From contig JAHKAA010000010.1 of NCBI GenBank assembly GCA_018825965.1, forward strand, positions 62,001-126,000: a DNA stretch of 64,000 bases, given 5' to 3'. This document shows, in pieces, positions 57,359 through 64,000 of this stretch. How positions within the stretch are numbered: position 1 is the stretch's first letter; every line of letters starts with the position of its first letter. The DNA is from Gammaproteobacteria bacterium (GTDB taxonomy: Bacteria; Pseudomonadota; Gammaproteobacteria; Enterobacterales; Alteromonadaceae). Below the pieces are notes generated by a model. That model did not search any database and was not told the DNA's origin. It saw only the letters and a program-made list of their open reading frames with translations. Made by a program: the position numbers and the translations under genes.

Positions 57359-57841
57359 ATGCCTTCATTTGATATCGTTTCTGAAATTGATATGAATCAA
57401 GCAAAAAACGCGGTTGAAAACGCGAAACGCGAACTTGAAACCCGTTTCGATTTTCGTGGAGTTGATGCCAAAATTGAGCTGAATAAAGATCACATTGAAC
57501 TTACTGCAGAAGCTGATCAGCAAGTCATGCAGCTGTTCGATATTTTTGCTATTAAAGCAAGCAAGCTTCAGTTGGATGTCAGTAGTTTTAAAATAGAAAA
57601 AGAAGATCGTCACGGAAAATACATCACGCGTCATCTGACCATCAAGCAAGGCATTGATAAAGAGATAGCCAAAAAAGTCATTAAGCTGATCAAAGAAAGT
57701 AGTATTAAAGTACAGGTGGCTATTCAGGGAGAAGAGCTGCGTGTCACAGGTAAAAAGCGGGACGACCTGCAAGCCGTCATGCAGTTGGTCAGAACAAGTG
57801 ACTTGGGTCAGCCCTTCCAGTTTAAAAATTTCAGAGATTAA
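57359..57841 (+). CDS. yajQ: YajQ family nucleotide-binding protein
   Basis: 160 aa, normal size for the UPF0234/YajQ family: MPSFDIVSEIDMNQAKNAVE start, two ferredoxin-like halves, IKQGIDKEIAKKVIKLIKES, and the FKNFRD end. YajQ homologues bind c-di-GMP or nucleic acids, and some act as transcription co-factors. GAGAGA upstream of the ATG. Confidence 0.93.
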   Translation: MPSFDIVSEIDMNQAKNAVENAKRELETRFDFRGVDAKIELNKDHIELTAEADQQVMQLFDIFAIKASKLQLDVSSFKIEKEDRHGKYITRHLTIKQGIDKEIAKKVIKLIKESSIKVQVAIQGEELRVTGKKRDDLQAVMQLVRTSDLGQPFQFKNFRD

Positions 57842-58192
57842 TTTCGTTCTCTGTAGATCCGGGCAGCACCCTGGCAGAAGACACCAAACCACAAAAACGG
57901 TAATTTCTCCCGGGGTGCAAAAGCCTCAAATGCTTTTAGATGAATGTTTGACAGAGCTCTGGAGTTCTTGTCAAAGAAGCACAAGCTTCAGCAGTCAGAC
58001 GGGCTTGTCTGACTGTGCATTCACAGCAGGCCAATTCAGGCCTGGGATGATCTTCCTTGTTCAGCACATCTGATGGATCACTTTTCGACCCCCTACCGAA
58101 TGCGGACATAAAACAGCGCCCTTGTTTCAGGCTGGAGATTGTAAGCGTAAAACTGATACAATCCGGGCAGGTCTTTTAAAGAAGAGAATTTT
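57842..58192. other. Intergenic stretch with several hairpins
   Basis: No gene seen. Three inverted repeats occur: AAAAGC/GCTTTT near 57918-57937, a perfect 9-bp stem at 57992-58000/58007-58015, and AGGCC/GGCCT near 58028-58044. None has a good T run. They may mark a processed RNA or a leader of the vanZ-panE pair. Confidence 0.35.
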
Positions 58193-58543
58193 GTGAAACG
58201 TCATCTTTACCATGCGATTTGCTTACTGGTGTTTATTGCAGCCACTTTTGGTTTTTTAACCGAAGTCAAAAGTAGTGGTCTGAATTTAAACAACTACGAC
58301 AAGCATCTGCATTTTTTGATTTTTTTCTGCCTTACCGCTCTGTTGCAATGGAGCTATAAACCTAAACTATGGCAAGCCGTCATCATTATGGCCGGTTATG
58401 GAGTCGCAATAGAGTTCTTGCAAAATTATCTCACCAGTTATCGCAGAGCTGAACTATTAGATTGGGTGGCCGATCTGGTTGGCGTTGCGGTATTTTATCT
58501 CTGTTATTCTGCCGTTAAAAAATGGCGCAACCGTACTCAGTAG
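58193..58543 (+). CDS. VanZ-like family membrane protein
   Basis: 116 aa with about four membrane helices. Family marks: DKHLHFLIFFCLTALLQWS and the conserved acidic pair in GVAIEFLQNYLTSYRRAELLDWVADLVG. Function of this group is unknown. GTG 58193; its last 22 bases overlap the panE-like gene. Confidence 0.85.
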   Translation: MKRHLYHAICLLVFIAATFGFLTEVKSSGLNLNNYDKHLHFLIFFCLTALLQWSYKPKLWQAVIIMAGYGVAIEFLQNYLTSYRRAELLDWVADLVGVAVFYLCYSAVKKWRNRTQ

Positions 58544-59430
58544 TTTTGCCACTCTGGACTGTCGTTGGAGAAGGTGCCATTGGCCTTCTGTCGGCAGCCC
58601 GATTGCACAGGGCTGGTTATCCGGTGCAACTGCATCGTCGTATCAAGGGCCCTTTTCAATTTATTTTCCAGTCTGCCGGGGCTTCGCAACAGATCCATCT
58701 GTCAAATCAGACTCAAGCGCCTTATTCCTATGTGCTTCTGCCCGTCAAGGCTTATGCTGTCATAGATGCCCTGCAGCAGTTGATGCCATTACTGGCTGAT
58801 GATGCTCAACTGGTGCTGAGCCATAATGGTATGGGTACCATAGAACAGGTGCTGCCACTGCTGAAACCCAGTCAGGGCTTGTGGTTTTTAAGCACCAGCC
58901 ATGGCGCTTTTAAATCGGATGATACAACAGTGATCCACAGCGGCATGGGACAGTCGGTGTCCGGCGCGCTAAATCAGGCGGCTTTTGCACAACAAGCCGT
59001 CATTGAACAGGCTATGCACGCCGCTTTAGGTCCGCTCACAGTGTTGGATAATATCTGGCCAGCGCTGTGGCAAAAACTGGCTGTCAATGCAGTGATTAAT
59101 CCGCTGACCGCATTACATCAGTGTAAAAATGGCGAACTTGGCGAAACAAAATATGCCGAAGCTATCCGGCTATTGATTGAAGAGTTTGTGCTGGTCGCAA
59201 AATCGTCAAACCAGAACTTCAGCCTTGAGGCTATAGCACAAAGAGTAGCTATGGTGATTAAGCAAACGGCAGATAACTATTCGTCGATGCAACAGGATTT
59301 CGCTAAAGGCCGCAGCTCAGAACTGGAGTACATTACAGGATATTTGCTCAGGCAGGCCAAACTACATCAATTGGACCTGCCCGCACATCAGGCGATTTAT
59401 CAGCTGTTGCTTCAAAAGTCGCCGCGATAA
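58522..59430 (+). CDS. panE: Ketopantoate reductase (2-dehydropantoate 2-reductase) family
   Basis: 302 aa; NADPH-binding VVGEGAIGLLSAARL at the start, the SHNGMGTIEQ region, NIWPALWQKLAVNAVINPLTAL with the catalytic Lys, and a helical C-terminal domain. Reduces ketopantoate to pantoate for coenzyme A; a relative with another 2-keto substrate cannot be excluded. Its 3' end overlaps thiI, on the other strand, by 19 bp. Confidence 0.85.
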   Translation: MAQPYSVVLPLWTVVGEGAIGLLSAARLHRAGYPVQLHRRIKGPFQFIFQSAGASQQIHLSNQTQAPYSYVLLPVKAYAVIDALQQLMPLLADDAQLVLSHNGMGTIEQVLPLLKPSQGLWFLSTSHGAFKSDDTTVIHSGMGQSVSGALNQAAFAQQAVIEQAMHAALGPLTVLDNIWPALWQKLAVNAVINPLTALHQCKNGELGETKYAEAIRLLIEEFVLVAKSSNQNFSLEAIAQRVAMVIKQTADNYSSMQQDFAKGRSSELEYITGYLLRQAKLHQLDLPAHQAIYQLLLQKSPR

Positions 59431-60872
59431 ACACCTACATTCTCATGGCCCTGTTCCGTCAGCAATAATGCCTGCAGGCGGCTCATCACGCCACGTTCAC
59501 AGTACAAATAATACTGCTGAGTTTGATCCAACTGACTAAACTGACTGGCCAATTTATAAAAAGGTAAGTGCTGCACCTGATGACTGACACCTGTTAAAGG
59601 CTTCAGATCCACTTCATCCGGTGCGCGGATATCCAGAATAACAGCGTCAGCGGCCATCGCATTTTCATCCAGCACTGTGCTGATTTGCTGATCTGCCTGA
59701 AACTCAACAGTGCGGATGTCCAGCACATGAGCATCCAGCGCAAGCTGCTCAAGCGCGGCCAGATCCAATTGCTGTTCAGCCTGTAGCACCTTGTTTAAAT
59801 CGGCATTAATAGTAGGTTTATTGGAAATCACACCACAGTATTCAGGCATGGTTTTGGCCATATCTTCGGCGCCGATTTTGCGGGCTAAATCGATGATCTC
59901 TTGTTTGTCCTGATAAATCAGCGGGCGCAACACCAGGGTATCAGTGGCTTTATCTATCACACTTAAATTGGCAATAGTCTGACTGGCGACCTGACCCACA
60001 CTTTCCCCTGTCACTATAGCCTGAATGCCTAAACGTTCAGCCACAATAGCAGCAGCGCGCATCATCTGGCGTTTGAGTATGACGCCCATCAGGCCGTTGT
60101 CGACTTTCTCCAGTATTTCTGTCACGACTGGAGCAAAATCAACACTAATAAATTTTACTTTGTGCGACAAGCTGAATTTTTGCCATAAATAAAATGCCAT
60201 CTGCCGCACTCCGGTTTCATGGGCTGCACCACCTAAATTAAAAAACAGGTAATGAGTACGTAAACCTTTGCGGATCATCAGATAGCTGGCCACAGCTGAG
60301 TCAAAACCACCGGAGATCAGAGACAATACATCACTCTGGCTTGGCAAAGGAAAACCGCCCATGCCGTCAAACACCTGCCGCACCAGTATCAACTGGTCAC
60401 GTTTAATTTCAATCCGAACCACTTCGTCAGGGTTCTTCAGTTGCACTCGGGCCGAAGGTATATGCTGGTTTAAGCCGCCACCTATATAACGCTCAGCTTC
60501 GAGGGAGCTGAATTCATGCTCTCCTGTGCGTTTCACCCGCACACAAAAGCTTTTACCCTCAAGCACCGGAGTGAACACAGCCAGCACTTGTTCAAAAATG
60601 TCGTGCAATGAGCTGTAAGTCCCGGACTGCATTTCCATAAACTGCACTATGCCGGGAATACAGGCCAAATGGTCAATCATCTGCTGGCGCAATTTAGGAC
60701 TGTCGGACGCCGTTTGCACCAGTAAATGATCGTAATTATTTTTAACGGTAACGGATGGGTCTAACCGCAACAAAATGGTCTTCAGATTTTGCTCTAAAAG
60801 CATGGTCTGACGTTTCCGGACCGATTTACTTTTAATCGATATTTCCGGGTGCAGTTTGACTAAAAATTCCAT
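59412..60872 (-). CDS. thiI: tRNA 4-thiouridine sulfurtransferase ThiI
   Basis: 486 aa, the long form with a C-terminal rhodanese domain. Order: N-terminal ferredoxin-like region and THUMP (about 1-165), PP-loop ATPase with SLISGGFDSAVAS, and rhodanese domain (about 390-486) with active-site Cys in YCERGVMSR. Makes s4U in tRNA and supplies sulfur for thiazole synthesis. ATG 60872 follows a TTG in frame. Confidence 0.94.
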   Translation of the reverse strand: MEFLVKLHPEISIKSKSVRKRQTMLLEQNLKTILLRLDPSVTVKNNYDHLLVQTASDSPKLRQQMIDHLACIPGIVQFMEMQSGTYSSLHDIFEQVLAVFTPVLEGKSFCVRVKRTGEHEFSSLEAERYIGGGLNQHIPSARVQLKNPDEVVRIEIKRDQLILVRQVFDGMGGFPLPSQSDVLSLISGGFDSAVASYLMIRKGLRTHYLFFNLGGAAHETGVRQMAFYLWQKFSLSHKVKFISVDFAPVVTEILEKVDNGLMGVILKRQMMRAAAIVAERLGIQAIVTGESVGQVASQTIANLSVIDKATDTLVLRPLIYQDKQEIIDLARKIGAEDMAKTMPEYCGVISNKPTINADLNKVLQAEQQLDLAALEQLALDAHVLDIRTVEFQADQQISTVLDENAMAADAVILDIRAPDEVDLKPLTGVSHQVQHLPFYKLASQFSQLDQTQQYYLYCERGVMSRLQALLLTEQGHENVGVYRGDF

Positions 60873-60886
60873 CAATAAACTCGCTA

Positions 60887-60919
60887 CAAAAAATAAAGGC
60901 GCGGATTATACCGCGCCTT
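60887..60919 (-). terminator. Terminator after the stator operon
   Basis: A 9-bp perfect stem (60896-60904 with 60911-60919) with loop ATTATA; on the minus strand a run TTTATTTTTT follows. It ends pomAB transcripts just before thiI. Confidence 0.85.
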
Positions 60920-60952
60920 GCATCAACAGTTTAGTTTTTATTGACCAGGCCT

Positions 60953-61891
60953 TTATTGATTAGGTGTGCCTTGAGCCGCAGGTTCGAGGCTAATAGGTTC
61001 AGACTCTTTTGGTTTACCCTGCATAATAGAAATTTCCACCCGGCGGTTTCGTCTTTTGTTACTTTCACTGTCGTTGGGGACCAAAGGCCGGGTTTCCGCA
61101 TGCCCCATCACCACCAGACGATTTTTATCAAAACCAGGCGCTTTAATCATTTCAGACGCCACAGACACAGCACGCTGAGCCGACAAATCCCAGTTGTTGC
61201 TATGCAATTCATCGGACACCTGCTCTGCATCCGTGTGACCTGAGACTGTGATTTCACCAGGCACATCTTTTAATAAAGCACCAATATTCTGAATAATAGG
61301 TTTAAACCTCGGCTGTAAAAACGACGATCCTGATGGGAAAGAGCCATTCTCACGAATACGGATAATGATTTGCTGGCCTAAAGATTCCAGCTCTATAGCA
61401 CCATCCATAATTTGTTTTTCCAGTTGCTCGGCAATTTTTTTCAGCAGTTCGTTGGTTTGTTCCTGCAGTTCAACGGCTTCACTTGGAACTGGTTCATCTT
61501 CAGTGCTGGTTGACTGACCACCTGTTTTATCTTCCCGCTGTTCTTGCCTGCCCCCCGCCTCATCTTCTTTGCCGGCCTGGAAATTCAGCATTTGCTGAGT
61601 CATTTCGACCGTCTGTTGCTGAATGGTATCAATAGGAGTTGGATCAGGACGACCAGGCCTGAACTCCATCGCAATCACACTGGTGCCTTTGGGAATGTCT
61701 TTGACTTCAATTTTATTTTGCACACCAAAAGCAAACTGCATTGAACCTGCAATTTGCTTAAATTTCAGCACGTCCATTTCAGAAAATGACAACAATAAAA
61801 CGAAAAAGCACATCAACAGCGCCATCAAATCAGCAAAGGTTCCCATATAGGCTGGTAAACCCGGTGGCGGACACTTTGGACACTTTGCCAT
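60953..61891 (-). CDS. pomB: Flagellar stator protein PomB/MotB
   Basis: 312 aa. One membrane helix (about 17-38) with the ion-binding Asp21 (GTFADLMALLMCFFVLLLSF), a Gln/Glu-rich linker (about 105-175) and a C-terminal OmpA-like peptidoglycan-binding domain (VSGHTDAEQ). The sodium-type (Pom) call rests on the CPKCPPPG-type N-terminus and PomA partner. Eight bp after pomA. Confidence 0.9.
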   Translation of the reverse strand: MAKCPKCPPPGLPAYMGTFADLMALLMCFFVLLLSFSEMDVLKFKQIAGSMQFAFGVQNKIEVKDIPKGTSVIAMEFRPGRPDPTPIDTIQQQTVEMTQQMLNFQAGKEDEAGGRQEQREDKTGGQSTSTEDEPVPSEAVELQEQTNELLKKIAEQLEKQIMDGAIELESLGQQIIIRIRENGSFPSGSSFLQPRFKPIIQNIGALLKDVPGEITVSGHTDAEQVSDELHSNNWDLSAQRAVSVASEMIKAPGFDKNRLVVMGHAETRPLVPNDSESNKRRNRRVEISIMQGKPKESEPISLEPAAQGTPNQ

Positions 61892-61899
61892 ACAAACTC

Positions 61900-62673
61900 C
61901 TACTCTGCAGCCGGAGCAGCTGGCTCACGTTTTTTAGCGGCAAGGTAATTACGTAATATGCCTTCAATAACCTTAGGATTCTGGCCATCCTGTATGCCCA
62001 TAATGGCATCGAGAATCAGCTCATTATTGGTTTTTTCTTCTTCATTACGTACTGCCATTTTTTCGGACAGCGGCAGGAAGATACAGTTAGCCTGAATAGC
62101 ACCATACATGGTTGTTAATAAAGCAACCGCCATAGCGGGTCCAATCGCCTTTGGATCGGACATATTAGATAACATCGCCACTAAACCAATCAGAGTACCT
62201 ATCATGCCCATGGCCGGACCTAAGTCCCCTAACTGTTTAAATACATTGATAGCGTTGTTGTGACGGGAATAGGTTAATTCGATGTCTTTTTCTAAAGTGC
62301 CCCGAACCACATCGGCATCATGGCCATCCACCAGCATATTGATGCCTTTTTGCATAAAGGCATTGGGGATTTCCGCTTCTTCTAATGCCAGAAAACCACC
62401 TTTACGGGCCGCATCCGCCAATTGCACAGCTTTTTCAATCAGCTCTTCTGCCGATTCAATTTTAAACATAAAGGCTTTACCAATGGCTTTCATTGCGTCA
62501 GCCAACTGGGTGAAAGTGAATTTAATCACCACAGCAGTCAGGCTGCCACCAAACACTATCACGATAGAAACAAAATCGTAAAACATGCCTATGTTGCCGC
62601 TGGAGCTTAAAAACATCGCCCAGCCCATCATGCCCATGACCGCGACTAATCCTATGACGGTTGCTAAATCCAC
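61900..62673 (-). CDS. pomA: Flagellar stator protein PomA/MotA
   Basis: 257 aa with four membrane helices (about 1-22, 30-50, 145-170, 175-200) and a cytoplasmic loop that contacts the rotor FliG. GPAMGMIGTLIGLVAMLSNM is the helix-3 signature. Start is GTG 62673 with GGGAG seven bases before. Forms the A5B2 stator with PomB. Confidence 0.92.
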   Translation of the reverse strand: MDLATVIGLVAVMGMMGWAMFLSSSGNIGMFYDFVSIVIVFGGSLTAVVIKFTFTQLADAMKAIGKAFMFKIESAEELIEKAVQLADAARKGGFLALEEAEIPNAFMQKGINMLVDGHDADVVRGTLEKDIELTYSRHNNAINVFKQLGDLGPAMGMIGTLIGLVAMLSNMSDPKAIGPAMAVALLTTMYGAIQANCIFLPLSEKMAVRNEEEKTNNELILDAIMGIQDGQNPKVIEGILRNYLAAKKREPAAPAAE

Positions 62674-62883
62674 TGCGTATCTCCCGAAAAACTGAATGCA
62701 AATATTTGGTTTTGTACCGGCCTTGAGCTGGTTTTATCTTAGCTTATAGTGAGTTATCGGCAAAAGTATGGGATAGTTAACTATAAATTCTGGCCTCAAA
62801 CAAATTTATCCTTTCCTAATGCGGTCCTGATTGCTCATAATAGCGCGCTGGGCTTGGTCAGACATCCATTATCAGGCAAAAAT

Positions 62884-63129
62884 ATGACAAAAAAGAAAAC
62901 AGATTTCAGCCATTTTGAGCAGAGTATTGCTGAGCTGGAACAGATAGTACAGCAACTGGAACAAGGCGACTTAAGCCTTGATCAAGCCTTGCAACAATTT
63001 GAACGTGGTATCGAACTCTCCCGTACCAGTCAGCAGCAACTGCAGGCTGCACAACAAAAAGTCCAGTTATTAGTCCAGGATGCAGGTCAGGACCAGCTGG
63101 AGCCTTTTGTGACAACTGAAGGTGAATGA
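62884..63129 (+). CDS. xseB: Exodeoxyribonuclease VII small subunit XseB
   Basis: 81 aa: FEQSIAELEQIVQQLEQGDL and FERGIELSRTSQQQLQAAQQ are the family's helices. Works with XseA in single-strand DNA degradation. ATG 62884 chosen; longer in-frame readings run into the promoter. ispA follows one base after the stop. Confidence 0.92.
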   Translation: MTKKKTDFSHFEQSIAELEQIVQQLEQGDLSLDQALQQFERGIELSRTSQQQLQAAQQKVQLLVQDAGQDQLEPFVTTEGE

Positions 63130-63130
63130 T

Positions 63131-64000
63131 TTGACGTTAGTTTCTTTAACCTCGTACCAGCAACGGCTGGAACAGGTGCTGCAACAGCAATTAGAAAAAA
63201 AATCGCTGACCGACCCACGCCTGCATCAGGCCATGGCCTACAGTTTGTTGCTGGGGGGCAAACGCATGAGGCCCTTTTTAGTCTACAGTTGTGGTCAGAT
63301 GTTGGGGGCCTCTTTAGCCGATTTAGACGGCCCGGCCAGCGCTATTGAAGCTTTACATACCTATTCTTTAATCCATGACGATTTACCCGCCATGGATAAT
63401 GACGATTTACGCCGTGGTAAAGCCACTTGTCACAAAGCTTTTGATGAAGCCACTGCTATTTTGGCTGGAGATGCGCTGCAGTCCTTCGCTTTTGAACTGT
63501 TAAGTAGCCATAACTACCAACAGGTTCCGGCGCAACGTATTCTTGCGATGGTGCAACAACTGGCTTTGCATGCCGGCTACAACGGTATGTGCGGAGGTCA
63601 GGCTATTGATTTGGCTCATACCAATCAAAAAATGTCAGTGGAAGCTTTGGAACAGATGCATCAACTCAAAACCGGCGCTCTAATTGAATGTTCGGTGCGT
63701 TTTGCCTATCTGGCCAGTCCAGTGGATAATGTAGCTCATTTAGATGCTCTGGTGCGCTACAGCAGAGCCATAGGTTTAGCCTTCCAGGTGCAGGACGACA
63801 TTCTGGATATTGAAGGCGACACGCAAGTACTGGGCAAAACCGCTGGCTCCGATCAAAAAGCCAATAAAGCCACTTATCCGGCCTTATTAGGCCTGGAACA
63901 AGCCAGACAAAAAGCACAATTATTAGTTGAAGAGGCTCTGGCCGCTTTACGTGAACTCCCTTATGCAACAGACGAACTGGTGGCGTTGGCCCGGTACGTT
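63131..64000 (+). CDS. ispA: (2E,6E)-farnesyl diphosphate synthase IspA, 3' part cut by the window
   Basis: Condenses IPP with DMAPP/GPP to give farnesyl diphosphate. 290 codons are in the window without a stop, and the full protein should be only a few residues longer. Motifs: GGKRMRPFLV, the first aspartate-rich motif DDLPAMDND, and the second, QVQDDILDIEGD. Start is TTG 63131 with AAGGTGA upstream, right after xseB. This is the usual xseB-ispA(-dxs) order. Confidence 0.92.
   Translation, partial: MTLVSLTSYQQRLEQVLQQQLEKKSLTDPRLHQAMAYSLLLGGKRMRPFLVYSCGQMLGASLADLDGPASAIEALHTYSLIHDDLPAMDNDDLRRGKATCHKAFDEATAILAGDALQSFAFELLSSHNYQQVPAQRILAMVQQLALHAGYNGMCGGQAIDLAHTNQKMSVEALEQMHQLKTGALIECSVRFAYLASPVDNVAHLDALVRYSRAIGLAFQVQDDILDIEGDTQVLGKTAGSDQKANKATYPALLGLEQARQKAQLLVEEALAALRELPYATDELVALARYV

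Noticed and set aside
57365..57892. 175-codon minus-strand frame opposite yajQ
   Set aside because: It is the antisense shadow of yajQ, whose protein is highly conserved.
63666..63968. 100-codon minus-strand frame at the right edge
   Set aside because: It is antisense to ispA, which shows both aspartate-rich motifs in the plus frame.

Overview
The window looks like chromosome from a marine or freshwater gammaproteobacterium of the Alteromonadales/Chromatiales type, most like Rheinheimera. This is inferred from the gene content and order: pomA-pomB beside xseB-ispA and thiI, DUF885 and M20 exported hydrolases, DUF6172, DUF2884 and probable DUF2982 proteins, and roughly balanced base composition. 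No rRNA, tRNA, prophage, intact insertion sequence or CRISPR array was seen.

Left part (1-13.4 kb): a minus-strand nitrogen operon encodes a eukaryotic-type glutamine synthetase (GSII), an Amt ammonium channel and a glutaminase with C-terminal ankyrin repeats, laid out like animal GLS. A divergent gene fuses a SARP-like DNA-binding/BTAD regulator to an alpha/beta hydrolase. After it comes a decayed zone (about 6.0-6.85 kb) with remnants of at least two genes, one a Gfo/Idh/MocA oxidoreductase. A minus-strand cluster of three envelope genes follows (648-aa lipoprotein, membrane-anchored HEAT-repeat protein, metzincin-like lipoprotein). I cannot assign it to a known system, and it is the best candidate here for undescribed biology. 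A broken BON-domain lipoprotein gene closes the region.

Middle part (13.5-43.6 kb): mostly housekeeping and envelope genes. These include corA-mgtE magnesium transport, rimK with an AstE/AspA-like metallohydrolase, a NhaP2-type antiporter, exported M20 and DUF885 hydrolases, a periplasmic Sel1/TonB-C protein, an MFS transporter, a secreted protein of unknown function, an RhlE-like DEAD-box helicase, a DUF1566 lipoprotein pair with Ig/PKD-like repeats, a FapA/DUF342 protein, an RND efflux pair, a solute-binding-like protein and a small PDZ protein.

Right part (43.7-64 kb): a cobalamin riboswitch heads btuD-btuC-cobT-cobS-cobU-cobC-cobO-btuF, a B12 uptake and cobinamide-salvage operon. The outer-membrane receptor gene btuB lies 5 kb beyond the end of that operon, on the opposite strand, under a second cobalamin riboswitch. 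Together they form a full uptake and lower-ligand assembly route; no corrin-ring synthesis genes are present. Between and after them are DUF5610, a BAAT-type hydrolase, a PH-domain protein, an SDR/FAD-oxidoreductase pair, msrA, yajQ, vanZ, a panE-like gene, thiI (with rhodanese domain), the sodium-type flagellar stator pair pomA-pomB, xseB and ispA, the last cut by the window edge.
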